From Rhizobium lusitanum (GTDB lineage: Bacteria > Pseudomonadota > Alphaproteobacteria > Rhizobiales > Rhizobiaceae), in contig NZ_CP050308.1 in assembly GCF_014189535.1 (NCBI RefSeq), forward strand, positions 3,833,001 to 3,897,000: a DNA stretch of 64,000 bases, given 5' to 3'. Shown here one piece after another: positions 17,255 to 27,538 of the stretch; position 1 is the stretch's first letter; the number at the start of each line of letters is the position of its first letter. Made by a program: the position numbers and the translations under genes. The notes beneath the pieces are model-generated. The model worked only from the letters and a program-made list of their open reading frames with translations. It was not told the DNA's origin and ran no database searches.

Positions 17255-19675
17255 ATGAGTAAGAAAACGTCTGCGGCAAATGAGAGCATTGCCTATCCGG
17301 TATTGCCGTTGCGCGACATCGTGGTTTTCCCCCACATGATCGTGCCGCTGTTCGTCGGACGGGAAAAGTCCATCCGCGCGCTGGAAGAGGTCATGGGGTC
17401 CGACAAGCAGATCATGCTGCTGACCCAGATCAATGCCAGCGATGACGATCCTGCCCCGGATGCGATCCATAAGGTCGGCACCGTGGCGAATGTGCTGCAG
17501 CTCCTGAAGCTTCCAGACGGCACCGTCAAGGTGTTGGTCGAAGGCAAGGCACGCGCGGAGGTCGACACCTATACGGCGCGCGAGGATTTCTACGAGGCCC
17601 TCGGCCACGTCTTGCATGAGGCGAAGGAAGATCCGGTCGAACTGGAGGCGTTGAGCCGCTCGGTCGTTTCGGAATTCGAGAGCTATGTGAAGCTCAACAA
17701 GAAGATTTCGCCGGAAGTGGTCGGCGCTGCCAGCCAGATTGAGGACTATTCGAAGCTCGCCGATACGGTTGCTTCGCACCTGTCGATCAAGATCACCGAG
17801 AAGCAGGAGATGCTGGAAACCACCAGCGTCAAGGGCCGCCTCGAAAAGGCGCTCGGCTTCATGGAAGGCGAGATTTCGGTCCTGCAGGTAGAAAAGCGTA
17901 TCCGCTCGCGCGTCAAGCGCCAGATGGAGAAGACCCAGCGCGAATACTACCTGAATGAGCAGATGAAGGCGATCCAGAAGGAGCTTGGCGACGGCGAGGA
18001 AGGCCGCGACGAGATGGCCGAACTGGAAGAGCGCATCTCCAAGACCAAGCTGTCCAAGGAAGCCAAGGAAAAGGCCGATGCGGAGCTGAAGAAGCTGCGC
18101 CAGATGAGCCCGATGTCGGCGGAAGCCACCGTCGTGCGCAACTATCTCGACTGGCTGCTGGGTATCCCCTGGAACAAGAAGTCGAAGATCAAGACCGATT
18201 TGAACAATGCCGAGAAGGTCCTTGAGCTGGATCATTTCGGTCTGGACAAGGTCAAGGAGCGTATCGTCGAATATCTGGCCGTCCAGGCGCGTGCCACCAA
18301 GATCAAAGGCCCGATCCTGTGCCTCGTCGGCCCTCCGGGTGTCGGCAAGACCTCGCTCGCCCAGTCGATCGCCAAGGCGACCGGCCGTGAGTATGTCCGC
18401 ATGGCGCTTGGCGGCGTTCGTGACGAAGCCGAAATTCGTGGTCACCGCCGCACCTATATCGGCTCGATGCCCGGCAAGGTCATCCAGTCGATGAAGAAGG
18501 CCAAGAAGTCGAACCCGCTCTTCCTGCTCGACGAAATCGACAAGCTCGGCATGGACTATCGCGGCGATCCGTCTTCGGCTCTTTTGGAAGTGCTGGACCC
18601 GGCGCAGAACTCGACCTTCATGGATCACTACCTGGAAGTCGAATACGATCTGTCGGACGTGATGTTCATCACGACGGCGAACACGCTGAACATCCCTGCG
18701 CCGCTGATGGACCGCATGGAAGTCATCCGTATCGCCGGCTACACCGAAGATGAAAAGCGCGAGATCGCCAAGCGGCACCTGCTGCCGAAGGCCATCAAGG
18801 AACATGCGTTGCAGCCGCAGGAATTCTCGGTCAGCGACGATGCCCTGATGGCAATCAGCCAGCAGTATACCCGCGAAGCCGGTGTGCGTAACTTCGAGCG
18901 CGAATTGATGAAGCTCGCCCGCAAGGCGGTCACCGAGATCATCAAGGGCAAGACCAAGTCCGTTGCGGTCACCGCTACGAACATCGACCAGTATCTTGGC
19001 GTTCCGCGCTACCGCCACGGCGAAGCCGAGGGCGAGGATCAGGTCGGTGTCGTCACCGGTCTCGCCTGGACGGAAGTCGGTGGTGAGTTGCTGACGATCG
19101 AAGGCGTGTTGATGCCGGGCAAGGGTCGCATGACCGTTACCGGCAATCTGAAGGAAGTGATGAAGGAATCGATTTCCGCAGCGGCCTCCTACGTCCGCTC
19201 GCGCGCCGTCGACTTCGGCATCGAGCCGCCGCGCTTCGACAAGAGCGACATCCACGTCCACGTACCGGAAGGTGCTACGCCGAAGGATGGTCCGTCAGCT
19301 GGCGTTGCCATGGCAACCGCCATCGTCTCGATCATGACCGGCATCCCGGTTTCGAAGGATGTTGCCATGACCGGTGAAATCACGCTGCGTGGCCGTGTCC
19401 TGCCGATCGGCGGCTTGAAGGAAAAGCTGCTGGCAGCGCTTCGCGGCGGCATCAAGAAGGTGCTGATTCCGGAGGAAAACGCCAAGGACCTGGCGGAGAT
19501 TCCGGACAACGTGAAGAACAACATGGAGATCATCCCCGTATCCCGCATGGGCGAGGTGATCAAGCATGCACTGGTACGCCGGCCCGAGCCAATCGAATGG
19601 GACGGAACCGTCGAGACGCCCGTGATCGCAACGGTAGAGGGTGTGGACGATGTCGGAGCGACAATCGCGCATTAA
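17255..19675 (+). CDS. lon: ATP-dependent protease Lon
   Basis: An 806-residue Lon protease. The N-terminal substrate-binding domain ([20 protein letters not shown] region) is followed by a coiled-coil section, an AAA+ module with Walker A GPPGVGKT (about residue 360) and Walker [11 protein letters not shown], and a C-terminal peptidase domain with the Ser-Lys dyad S681 (DGPSAGVA) and K724 ([10 protein letters not shown]). It degrades misfolded and regulatory proteins. ATG 17255 with AAGGAAA just upstream is preferred to the upstream in-frame start at 17186. Confidence 0.97.
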   Translation: MSKKTSAANESIAYPVLPLRDIVVFPHMIVPLFVGREKSIRALEEVMGSDKQIMLLTQINASDDDPAPDAIHKVGTVANVLQLLKLPDGTVKVLVEGKARAEVDTYTAREDFYEALGHVLHEAKEDPVELEALSRSVVSEFESYVKLNKKISPEVVGAASQIEDYSKLADTVASHLSIKITEKQEMLETTSVKGRLEKALGFMEGEISVLQVEKRIRSRVKRQMEKTQREYYLNEQMKAIQKELGDGEEGRDEMAELEERISKTKLSKEAKEKADAELKKLRQMSPMSAEATVVRNYLDWLLGIPWNKKSKIKTDLNNAEKVLELDHFGLDKVKERIVEYLAVQARATKIKGPILCLVGPPGVGKTSLAQSIAKATGREYVRMALGGVRDEAEIRGHRRTYIGSMPGKVIQSMKKAKKSNPLFLLDEIDKLGMDYRGDPSSALLEVLDPAQNSTFMDHYLEVEYDLSDVMFITTANTLNIPAPLMDRMEVIRIAGYTEDEKREIAKRHLLPKAIKEHALQPQEFSVSDDALMAISQQYTREAGVRNFERELMKLARKAVTEIIKGKTKSVAVTATNIDQYLGVPRYRHGEAEGEDQVGVVTGLAWTEVGGELLTIEGVLMPGKGRMTVTGNLKEVMKESISAAASYVRSRAVDFGIEPPRFDKSDIHVHVPEGATPKDGPSAGVAMATAIVSIMTGIPVSKDVAMTGEITLRGRVLPIGGLKEKLLAALRGGIKKVLIPEENAKDLAEIPDNVKNNMEIIPVSRMGEVIKHALVRRPEPIEWDGTVETPVIATVEGVDDVGATIAH

Positions 19676-19719
19676 GTGCGGTTGCGCCTGATTTCTGCCA
19701 AATTGTCACAAAAGGTGAA

Positions 19720-19747
19720 AAGACCGGCGATTCTGCCGGTCTTTTTT
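19720..19747 (+). terminator. terminator of lon
   Basis: GACCGGC (19722-19728), GATTCT, GCCGGTC (19735-19741), followed by six T residues and preceded by an A tract. Confidence 0.85.
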
Positions 19748-19880
19748 GGTGAAAAGCTTTTGGCAACGCTTGCTTTTCCTTGATTTGCAGGGCTTTTGGG
19801 GTTGCGGCGGGCCGGAGCATACGTATTCTGCGCCCCGCTAACAGACTAGTCGTTTCATACCAGTAGAAAGGGGTGGAAAC

Positions 19881-20156
19881 ATGAATAAGAATGAGCTCGT
19901 GTCCGCAGTGGCCGAGAAGGCCGGTATTACGAAGGCCGACGCTGCTTCCGCTGTTGACGCTGTTTTCGATGCTGTGCAGGCTGAACTGAAGAAGGGCGGC
20001 GACATTCGTCTCGCAGGTTTCGGTAGCTTCACCGTTTCTCACCGTGCAGCGTCCAAGGGTCGTAACCCGTCGACCGGCGCTGAAGTTGATATCGCGGCCC
20101 GTAACGTGCCGAAGTTCACGCCCGGCAAGGGCCTGAAGGACGCTGTTAACAGCTGA
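19881..20156 (+). CDS. hupB: DNA-binding protein HU
   Basis: A 91-residue histone-like HU protein that bends and compacts DNA as a dimer. It shows the N-terminal dimerisation helices (MNKNELVSAVAEKAGITKAD), the conserved GFGSFTV, the DNA-binding arm with GRNPSTGAEVDI, and the C-terminal helix KFTPGKGLKDAVN. The position directly after lon is conserved across proteobacteria. AAAGGGG precedes the ATG. Confidence 0.97.
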   Translation: MNKNELVSAVAEKAGITKADAASAVDAVFDAVQAELKKGGDIRLAGFGSFTVSHRAASKGRNPSTGAEVDIAARNVPKFTPGKGLKDAVNS

Positions 20157-20204
20157 TCCGTTTTCACCCGCCGTCGGAGCGGTTGCTCCATGGTGGACGA
20201 TATG

Positions 20205-20235
20205 AGGGGTTCGAAGTATTTCGGACCCCTTTTTT
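20205..20235 (+). terminator. terminator of hupB
   Basis: AGGGGT-T-CGAA-GTAT-TTCG-G-ACCCCT (20205-20230) followed by TTTTT. It also separates hupB from the convergent SDR gene. Confidence 0.8.
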
Positions 20236-20284
20236 GTTGGCATGCGGCGATACCCGGCAGCCACGAAGTTTTGTCGTGCGGCGA

Positions 20285-21022
20285 TCAGAGAAGCGTCCGT
20301 CCGCCGTTGACCGCAAATTTCTGACCCGTCAGGAAGTCTGCTTTGTTCGAGGCGAGGAATACCACCATGTTGGCGATGTCCTCCGGCGTTCCGAAGTGTC
20401 CAAGCGGGGTTTGGGTGAGATAGTCATCGATCGACTGCTGAGACGATCCGACATGGCGTTCGACGGGAATCCAGCCGGGAGCGACAAGATTGACCGTGAT
20501 CCCTTCGGGCGCCAGTTCCCGGGCCCAGGAGCGTGTCATGGAAAGCATGGCGCCTTTTGCTGACGCATAGTTTCCGACATTGGGGTTGCCGAGCTCCGCT
20601 ATTTCCGAGCCGATATTGATAATGCGTCCCGACTTGCGCGCGCGCCAATCCGGCAATACCGCCTGAAGCAGTTCGAGGGGCGCTTTGACGAAGAACTCAA
20701 GCTGATCGAGATAGGTTTGCCAGGATTGCTCCATCAATGGCATGCTCGGTTGTGAGCCCGTTGCGTTGTTGATGATCAGGTCGACGGGGCCGAGCGCGTC
20801 CCTGATTGCATCCAGTCCCTCAGTCAGCTGAGTCTTGTCGATCACGCTGAATTTTGCCGCATAGGCGTGGCCGCCCCGTTGCCGGATCGCGTCAACCACC
20901 GCTTCTGCTCCAGGCGTATCGTTCGCATAATTGACTGCGACTGCCCAACCGTCCTCCGCCAATCCACGCGCGATGACCGCGCCAAGTCCGCGGGATGCGC
21001 CGGTTACCAACGCCACTTTCAT
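20285..21022 (-). CDS. short-chain dehydrogenase/reductase, FabG-like
   Basis: A 245-residue classical SDR. The cofactor motif is VTGASRGLGAVIA (TGxxxGxG), the structural motif is INNATG, the catalytic serine is in INIGSE, and the YxxxK pair is in NYASAKGAML. It ends NGGRTLL, as FabG relatives do. The arginine in the early strand region cannot be placed well enough to tell NADPH from NADH. The substrate is unknown. GGAGGATTCA lies just before ATG 21022. It is transcribed in the same direction as the aldo/keto reductase 75 bp away. Confidence 0.85.
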   Translation of the reverse strand: MKVALVTGASRGLGAVIARGLAEDGWAVAVNYANDTPGAEAVVDAIRQRGGHAYAAKFSVIDKTQLTEGLDAIRDALGPVDLIINNATGSQPSMPLMEQSWQTYLDQLEFFVKAPLELLQAVLPDWRARKSGRIINIGSEIAELGNPNVGNYASAKGAMLSMTRSWARELAPEGITVNLVAPGWIPVERHVGSSQQSIDDYLTQTPLGHFGTPEDIANMVVFLASNKADFLTGQKFAVNGGRTLL

Positions 21023-21096
21023 TGAATCCTCCTCCTGCGTCTCCGTTCGTGGCCGGATCTACACCCGGCCACCTGTTGCCTCAAAGGTTATTGCTT

Positions 21097-22083
21097 TTAC
21101 CAACGATGATGGACGTGCGGGGCGATCAGGCGCTCGTAGATTTCGCGCGTTGCCGCCATGACGTCAGCCGATAGTGGCGCGAGGTCGGCGGCGGCCGCAT
21201 TGGCCTTGGCCTGCTCGGCATTGCGGGCGCCGGGGATGACGACGGTGACCGCATCGCTCATCAGTATCCAGCGCAATGCGAACGCCGCCATGCTGGCGCC
21301 GGCCGGGACCAGCTTGCGGACCTCTTCCACCGCCTGCAGGCCGACCTCGAAGGGTACACCGGCAAAGGTCTCGCCGACATCGAAGGCTTCACCGTTGCGA
21401 TTGAAATTGCGGTGATCGTCGCTGGCGAATTGGGTGTCGCGGGTGATCTTGCCGGAGAGCAGGCCGGAGGCCAGCGGCACGCGAGCGATGACCGCGACTT
21501 GCTTCCGCTTGGCTTCCTGGAAGAACAGGTGGTCAGGACGCTGGCGGAAGATATTGTAGATGATCTGGATGCTGACGACGCCAGGATACTCGATCGCTTT
21601 CAGCGCTTCCTCGACCTTCTCGACGCTGGCGCCGTATCCCTTGATCTTGCCGGTCTTCTGCAGGTCGTCGAGACCTGCGAAGACTTCGGGGCGATAGAGG
21701 ACTTCCGTCGGCGGGCAATGCAGCTGTACCAGGTCGAGGCTGTCGACGCCGAGGTTCTTCAGGCTGCGGTCGATGAAGCCTTCGAGATTGGCCTTGGTGT
21801 AGCCGTCAGCCACATGCGGGTTCAGCCGGCGGCCGGCCTTGCTCGCGACCATGGGATGTTCGCCGCCACGGGCCTTCAGCACGTCGGCGATGATCTTTTC
21901 GGAGCGGCCGTCGCCATAGACGTCGGCAGTGTCGATAAAGGTCATGCCGGCGTCGAGTGCTGCGTTCAGTGCCGCGCGGCCATCGGCCTCGCTGACATCG
22001 CCCCAGGCGCCGCCGATTTGCCAGGCGCCGAAGCCGACATTCGTGACGGTGAAGGGTGTGCGGCCGAAAGCATGGTGTCTCAT
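21097..22083 (-). CDS. aldo/keto reductase
   Basis: A 328-residue NADPH-dependent TIM-barrel oxidoreductase. The catalytic tetrad can be placed: Asp in FIDTADVYGDG, the Tyr in the same motif, Lys in VASKAGR and His in DLVQLHCPP. The C-terminal cofactor section VTVVIPGARNAEQAKANAAA is conserved. The physiological carbonyl substrate is not evident. GGAGA lies 8 nt before ATG 22083. The gene may be cotranscribed with the downstream SDR. Confidence 0.88.
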   Translation of the reverse strand: MRHHAFGRTPFTVTNVGFGAWQIGGAWGDVSEADGRAALNAALDAGMTFIDTADVYGDGRSEKIIADVLKARGGEHPMVASKAGRRLNPHVADGYTKANLEGFIDRSLKNLGVDSLDLVQLHCPPTEVLYRPEVFAGLDDLQKTGKIKGYGASVEKVEEALKAIEYPGVVSIQIIYNIFRQRPDHLFFQEAKRKQVAVIARVPLASGLLSGKITRDTQFASDDHRNFNRNGEAFDVGETFAGVPFEVGLQAVEEVRKLVPAGASMAAFALRWILMSDAVTVVIPGARNAEQAKANAAAADLAPLSADVMAATREIYERLIAPHVHHRW

Positions 22084-22300
22084 GAAAATCTCTCCGTTCG
22101 TACTGAAAGTCTAGCGCAGTAGCAGCCGTCTGAAGCAGCGGCAAGCGCGTGAGGGTGGTGCAGCATCGCAATCCCGTGACATAGGAATATGACAGCGTTC
22201 GGCAATCCACGAAAGCATGGGATGAGCGCTATCGGCAGGTATTCATTGCCCCTGTATTTGCCTAAAAGGAATGCCAGATATCTGACATCGACCGGAGCCT

Positions 22301-23536
22301 ATGGCCTCTTTCAGTTTCATCCACGCCGCCGACCTGCATCTCGGCAGTCCTTTCCAGGGACTTGCCCTGAAGGATGCCGCTGTCGCCGCAATTTTCGTGG
22401 AGGCCAGCCGCAAGGCCTTTTCGACGCTGGTGGGATTGGCGATCGAGAAACAGGTCGATTTCTTCCTTATCGCCGGCGATGTCTATGACGGCGATTGGAA
22501 GGACAACAAGATCGGCCTGTTCTTCAATCGCGAAATGGCGCGGCTGGAGCGAGCCGGCATCCCGGTCTATCTGCTGCGCGGCAATCACGATGCGGCGAGC
22601 GTCATCACCAAGACCATCACGCTGCCTGAGAACGTCCATGAATTCCCGACCGGCAAGCCCGGTTCCGTCCGACTGGAGGCCTTGCAGGTGGCGCTGCATG
22701 GGCAGGGCTTCGCCGAGCGCTCGGCCAACGACAACCTGGCGATAAACTATCCGGCACCCGTATCCGGCTGGTTCAATATCGGTGTTCTCCACACGTCGCT
22801 CACCGGCCGCGAGCCGCATGCGCCCTATGCACCGTGCTCGGTGGATGATCTGCGGTCGCGCGGTTACGACTATTGGGCGCTCGGCCATGTCCATGACTAT
22901 GAAGTGGTGGCAACTGATCCACTGGTGATCTTTCCCGGCAATCTACAGGGGCGCAGCATTCGCGAGCGTGGCGCCAAGGGAGCCGTGCTCGTCACCGTCG
23001 AGGATGGCCGTATCAGCCACGAACGACTGATCGTCGACGAAGCGCGGTTTGCTCAGGTCGATATAACGGTCGACCCCGAGGACGATCAGGCCGCGATCCT
23101 ACGCCGTGTGGAGCAGGCTGTACAGCAGCTCACCGATGACATGGCGGGGCGGATGACAGCGCTGCGCGTCCGGCTCTCGGGTATCACACCGCTACAGGGC
23201 GCCATTGCAGCCAATCGCCAGCAATGGCGTGACGAAGTCGAGGCAGCGTGTCATCGCGTCCATGAGGATATCTGGCTGGAAAAGCTGGAACTGCGGCTGG
23301 AAGCACCCACAGCGGCGGCTGTCGAGGCCAATGGCACGCTCGATCTCGGGCAATTGCTCTCCGAGCATGCCGGCGATGCGGACATCGTGGCTGAAGCGGG
23401 CCGGCTCGTCGGCGAGATTGCGGTTCGTCTGCCAGGAGGACTGGGCGCGGCAGAGCTGCCGCTGGACGATACGGTCGAGGCCTTGATCGAGGAGGCGCGG
23501 CAATTGCTGCTGGCGCGCGGGCAGGGGGCAGGCTGA
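22301..23536 (+). CDS. yhaO: DNA repair exonuclease, SbcD/Mre11-like (YhaO type)
   Basis: A 411-residue metallophosphoesterase with the Mre11/SbcD-type metal motifs: D11 and H13 in HAADLHLGSP, D60 in AGDVYDGD, LLRGNHDA, and the later GHVHDYE. The first 270 residues are the nuclease, followed by an accessory domain. It lies 3 bp upstream of the large ATPase gene; such pairs form SbcCD/Rad50-Mre11-like complexes that process DNA ends. GGAG lies 5 nt before ATG 22301. Confidence 0.87.
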   Translation: MASFSFIHAADLHLGSPFQGLALKDAAVAAIFVEASRKAFSTLVGLAIEKQVDFFLIAGDVYDGDWKDNKIGLFFNREMARLERAGIPVYLLRGNHDAASVITKTITLPENVHEFPTGKPGSVRLEALQVALHGQGFAERSANDNLAINYPAPVSGWFNIGVLHTSLTGREPHAPYAPCSVDDLRSRGYDYWALGHVHDYEVVATDPLVIFPGNLQGRSIRERGAKGAVLVTVEDGRISHERLIVDEARFAQVDITVDPEDDQAAILRRVEQAVQQLTDDMAGRMTALRVRLSGITPLQGAIAANRQQWRDEVEAACHRVHEDIWLEKLELRLEAPTAAAVEANGTLDLGQLLSEHAGDADIVAEAGRLVGEIAVRLPGGLGAAELPLDDTVEALIEEARQLLLARGQGAG

Positions 23537-23539
23537 CCC

Positions 23540-26500
23540 ATGCGCTTTAACCGGCTCGACATTCTCCGCTACGGCGCGCTGACCGACCGCACGCTCGACT
23601 TTCGTGCAGGCGCCAGGCTGCATGTCATTTACGGGCCGAACGAAGCGGGCAAGTCCTCGGCGCTGAGCGCGATTTCCGACCTGTTGTTCGGCTTTCCGAC
23701 TGCTGCCGAGCAGAGCTTTCTGCACGAGCCGACGACCCTGCGCGTCGGCGCATCGATCGCCACGCGCGATGGCGCAACGCTCGCCTTTCGCCGCCGTCGC
23801 GGGCGCAAGAACACGTTGCTTGCGCCCGACGATAAGGAAACACCGCTTGCCGAAGACGCCTTGGCGCCATTTCTCGGCAATCTGAGCCGTGACGTCTTCG
23901 AGCGCGCCTTCGGCTTGGATTCGCTGCGTCTGCGTCAAGGGGCGACGGCGATGTTGCGGAGCGGCGGCGAGATCGGCAGCCTGCTGTTTTCTGCTGCCTC
24001 CGGTCTCACCGGCCTCTCTCGCCTGCGCCAGTCGCTGGACGGCGAAGCCGAGGCCATCTATGCGCAGCGCCGCTCCAAGGATCGCAGTTTCTATCAGGCG
24101 CTGGACCGCCATGACGAGGCCCGCAAGGCTGAACGCGACAACGAGCTCAAATCCGGTGATTGGAAAAAGCTGCTGGCCGAAGCTGCGGAGCTGGAAGCCG
24201 AGCTGGAGCGCCTGCAAGACCAGCGCCGCCAGACGCGCCAAGCGCTCGATCGACTGCAGAAGCTGAAGATGCTGCAGCCGCTGCTGGCTGAAATCGACGG
24301 CGAGAGAGCCGCCCTTGACGACCTTGCTGATCTCACGGCGATACCGGACAGTTTCGCCAATCGGCTGGAACAGGGCCTGAACGACAAGCGAGCCGCCGAA
24401 GACGAACTGCGCCGCGCTCAGCAGCTGGCCGCGCGCGCCGGCGAAGAACTGTCGATGATCCGCATCGACGAAACCGTGCTGCAAATATCGGACGATATCA
24501 CCCTGCTCTTTGCCGATACCGGCAATTATCGCAGCCAGCGCCAGGATCTGCCCCGCGTCGATCAGGAACTGGCCGGCTATGACGCGACGCTTGCCCAACT
24601 GAGCCGCCGTCTTGGCTTTGCCGATGCATCACAGTTGGAAAAGCAGCAGCCAAGTGATGCCGATCGCGTCCGCCTCTCAGAATTAGTTGAGGAGGGCAGA
24701 CGCCTGTTGCTGCAGGCGCAGGGAAATGCCGAGCAATTGGACAGCGAGCGCAGACAGCTCGCGTCGCTGGAGAAGGATGGTCGCGAGGGCCGCCTGATCG
24801 ATCCTCGACCCTATACTGATCAGCTGGAAGCCTTGGGTGATGATCTCGCCAGCCTTGCCCGACTCGATGGGTTGGAGACGCAGATCAGCCGCATCGAGGC
24901 GGATCTTCGCGAAGCCGCTGGCCGCCTGCGCCCGCCGGTCGCCGACATCGATGCGCTCTTTGCTGCGCCGCTGCCGGACGCTGCCGAGATTGCCGCGCAT
25001 CGCGGAACCGTCGATACGGCCCGCGCTAGCGTACGCGAAGCATCCGACAAGCTGCGTGGCTATGATGAACAACTGGCCGAGATCGAGCAGGCGCTGGAAG
25101 ATGCGCAGCGCACCGGCCTGATCGTCACCCGTGAACAGATCGCCGACGCGCGTGAGGCTCGCGATGCTCAATGGCGATCGATCCGCGACGGGTTGACGGA
25201 TGCGGGCTCAGCTCCAGATGGCAAAACGATCGCCATTTTTGCGACTACCGTCGCTGAGGCCGATCGACTGGCCGATGCGGCGCTGAGCGACGCGGATCGC
25301 GTCTCGCGCCATGCTGATAATCGCTTGCGTCAGGCTCGACTGTTGCAGGAGCGCGAGGCGGCCGCAAAGCGATTGCAACAGCGCGAAGAGGCCTTGGCAA
25401 AAGTGCTGGCTGGTTTCTCCACGCTCTTTGATGCATCCGGTGTTTCAGCCCTCGATCCGGCAGCCATGCTGGAATGGCGGCGTGGGGTCGAAGCCCTGTT
25501 CCGCGAGCGCCGGGCTCTCCGCGATCTACTGGATCAGCGAAACGAAGCCAGTCTGGCAGAGACGCGTGTCTCGCCGGCGCTGAAGGATATTGCCGAGGCC
25601 ACCGGTTACAAGAGCGGCCGCCTGCCGCCAGGTGCTATGGCGGAAGGCTTGCGAAAACATCTTCGCCTGCTTTCGGAGCGTTGGAGCGAGAGCCGCACGC
25701 GCGAGGGCGAGGTCGTCGCTGCTCGGGGTCGGTTGACGCGGCTTGGTGAGCAGCAGCAGGATATCGAGCGACGTCAGACTGGTTGGCGCGATGCGTTCGG
25801 CAAGGCTGTGCTGTCACTCGGCCTTTCCGCCGATGCAACGCTGGAGATGGCCTCCATCGCCTTGAAGGCATGGACAGAGCTGCCGGACGCTCTGGCGGAG
25901 CATGACAATCGCCAACGCCGCGTCAGCGGCATGCGCCGCGACATGGCCGATTTCGAGCGGCGGCTCGCGAGTCTTACCGCAACCGTCGGCTTAGAGCTCG
26001 ATCATCTGCCATCGGACACCGCAGCGGAGGCATTGCACGCCCGCGTCAGCGCCGTGCGCGGCGAACAGAAGAAGTACGACCGGCTCGAGGAGGAGCGCCA
26101 ACGTGCGGAGGCGCAGGCCACCCGTTGTGGCGAGGCGCTTGCGACGGTCGAGGCCGCCCTTGGCGTGTTAACCGCAGATTTGCCGCAGGACACCGATCTG
26201 CCGGCTCTGCTCTCGCGCCTGCGCGATCGTGCCCGCTTGCATGCCCGGCTGGCGGAAAGCCGCGACCGCTTGCGCCAGCAATCGGAAGGCGATGGCGAGG
26301 AGACGATCCGCGCCGAGCTCGCCGGCTTCGAACGCGTTGCCGCCGGGCTGGAGATTGAGCGGCTATCCGCAGAGGATCAAAGGCAATTCACCGCGAACGG
26401 TGCACTCGCAGCCCGCCTGGCGGAAAACCAGCGCCAGCGGAGCGCCCTCGAAACCGGCGTCAGCGCCGAATACGCCGTCTTCGAAAAGCTCTCCGCCGAG

Positions 26501-27001
26501 CAGGAAGCCAAGGATCTGGCGCGGCAATGGGTGGTGCTGAAGCTTGCCGCACAGATGCTGGCAAGCTCGATGGAAGCCTATCGCGAACAGCAGGCCGATC
26601 CGGTGATCACGCGGGCAGGAGAACTCTTCTCACTGCTGACCGGCCATGGCTTCACGCGGCTGGTCGAAGAACACGACGATGCCGACGCGCTGCAATTGCT
26701 GGCCGAACGCTCCGGCGGCGAACGGGTGCCGCTCGCAGGCTTGAGCGAGGGCACCGGCGATCAGCTTTATCTTGCCCTTCGGCTTGCCTTCCTCGAAGAC
26801 TATTCCGCCCGCAATGAGCCGGCGCCGCTGATCGTCGACGATATCTTCCAGACCTTCGACGACGAGCGCGCCAGCGCCGGACTGAAGGCGCTTGCCGGCA
26901 CGGCGGAGCGCTTCCAGACCATTCTTTTCACCCATGAGATGAGCGTCGTCGAGATTGCCAAACGGGAGATCGGTGCAGATCTGGATCTGATCCAGCTTTG
27001 A
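23540..27001 (+). CDS. yhaN: SbcC/Rad50-like ATPase (YhaN type)
   Basis: A 1,153-residue SMC-like ATPase, partner of the preceding nuclease. The N-terminal half of the ATPase has Walker A GPNEAGKS (residues 32-39), as in the YhaN subgroup. Long coiled-coil segments rich in Glu, Arg, Leu and Ala fill residues about 170-1000. The C-terminal half carries the signature LSEGTGDQLYLALRLA and Walker B LIVDDIFQTFDDER (about 1096-1109). No zinc-hook CxxC is visible in the coiled coil, which is usual for YhaN rather than SbcC. The complex probably acts on DNA ends. Confidence 0.87.
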   Translation: MRFNRLDILRYGALTDRTLDFRAGARLHVIYGPNEAGKSSALSAISDLLFGFPTAAEQSFLHEPTTLRVGASIATRDGATLAFRRRRGRKNTLLAPDDKETPLAEDALAPFLGNLSRDVFERAFGLDSLRLRQGATAMLRSGGEIGSLLFSAASGLTGLSRLRQSLDGEAEAIYAQRRSKDRSFYQALDRHDEARKAERDNELKSGDWKKLLAEAAELEAELERLQDQRRQTRQALDRLQKLKMLQPLLAEIDGERAALDDLADLTAIPDSFANRLEQGLNDKRAAEDELRRAQQLAARAGEELSMIRIDETVLQISDDITLLFADTGNYRSQRQDLPRVDQELAGYDATLAQLSRRLGFADASQLEKQQPSDADRVRLSELVEEGRRLLLQAQGNAEQLDSERRQLASLEKDGREGRLIDPRPYTDQLEALGDDLASLARLDGLETQISRIEADLREAAGRLRPPVADIDALFAAPLPDAAEIAAHRGTVDTARASVREASDKLRGYDEQLAEIEQALEDAQRTGLIVTREQIADAREARDAQWRSIRDGLTDAGSAPDGKTIAIFATTVAEADRLADAALSDADRVSRHADNRLRQARLLQEREAAAKRLQQREEALAKVLAGFSTLFDASGVSALDPAAMLEWRRGVEALFRERRALRDLLDQRNEASLAETRVSPALKDIAEATGYKSGRLPPGAMAEGLRKHLRLLSERWSESRTREGEVVAARGRLTRLGEQQQDIERRQTGWRDAFGKAVLSLGLSADATLEMASIALKAWTELPDALAEHDNRQRRVSGMRRDMADFERRLASLTATVGLELDHLPSDTAAEALHARVSAVRGEQKKYDRLEEERQRAEAQATRCGEALATVEAALGVLTADLPQDTDLPALLSRLRDRARLHARLAESRDRLRQQSEGDGEETIRAELAGFERVAAGLEIERLSAEDQRQFTANGALAARLAENQRQRSALETGVSAEYAVFEKLSAEQEAKDLARQWVVLKLAAQMLASSMEAYREQQADPVITRAGELFSLLTGHGFTRLVEEHDDADALQLLAERSGGERVPLAGLSEGTGDQLYLALRLAFLEDYSARNEPAPLIVDDIFQTFDDERASAGLKALAGTAERFQTILFTHEMSVVEIAKREIGADLDLIQL

Positions 27002-27108
27002 GTGCCCGGTGGAATGCCGACCTTCTCGCTTGGATGGCGTCATCGAATGGCATAGGTTGGCTGTAGGAACGAGGCGCGGCGAGCGCCGTTCGTAGCAGGA
27101 GATAAGCC

Positions 27109-27504
27109 TTGGAAATCAAGCCCAATGGATCACGCCCGGTGCTGAAGGCGCCGGCCGAGTATTTTACTGGCGAGGTGCGTCAGGAGCCATTGATGCAGGC
27201 TCCGGCGCCAGCTCGCGCCCAGGTCTTCAGTGTCAGTTTCGAACCGGGAGCCCGCACCGCCTGGCACACGCATCCTTTCGGCCAGACCTTGGTGGTGACC
27301 GCTGGCAAGGGACTTGCGCAAAGCTGGGGCGGCGACATCCGGGAGATCAATGCCGGCGATGTCCTTTGGTTCGAGCCCGGCGAAAAGCACTGGCACGGCG
27401 CCGGACCGGAGACCGCGCTCACCCATATCGCCATTCAGGAGACGCAGGACGGCAAGGCCGCGGACTGGATGGAATATGTGACCGAGGAGCAGTATCGCGC
27501 ATAA
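27109..27504 (+). CDS. cupin-domain protein, mandelonitrile lyase-like
   Basis: A 131-residue single cupin. Motif 1, [21 protein letters not shown], keeps the metal-binding HxH and Gln, and motif 2, [19 protein letters not shown], keeps the His. This pattern is shared with small cupins annotated as carboxymuconolactone- or mandelonitrile-lyase-like. The reaction is not established. The start is TTG 27109, set by AGGAG about 8 nt upstream. Confidence 0.8.
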   Translation: MEIKPNGSRPVLKAPAEYFTGEVRQEPLMQAPAPARAQVFSVSFEPGARTAWHTHPFGQTLVVTAGKGLAQSWGGDIREINAGDVLWFEPGEKHWHGAGPETALTHIAIQETQDGKAADWMEYVTEEQYRA

Positions 27505-27538
27505 TGATAAGCGGCGATCCGGCTGGATCGCCACAAAC

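Noticed and set aside
17207..19261. 684-codon minus-strand frame opposite lon
   Set aside because: It is a shadow of lon codon usage; the sequence is Arg/Asp/Leu-rich and matches no family.
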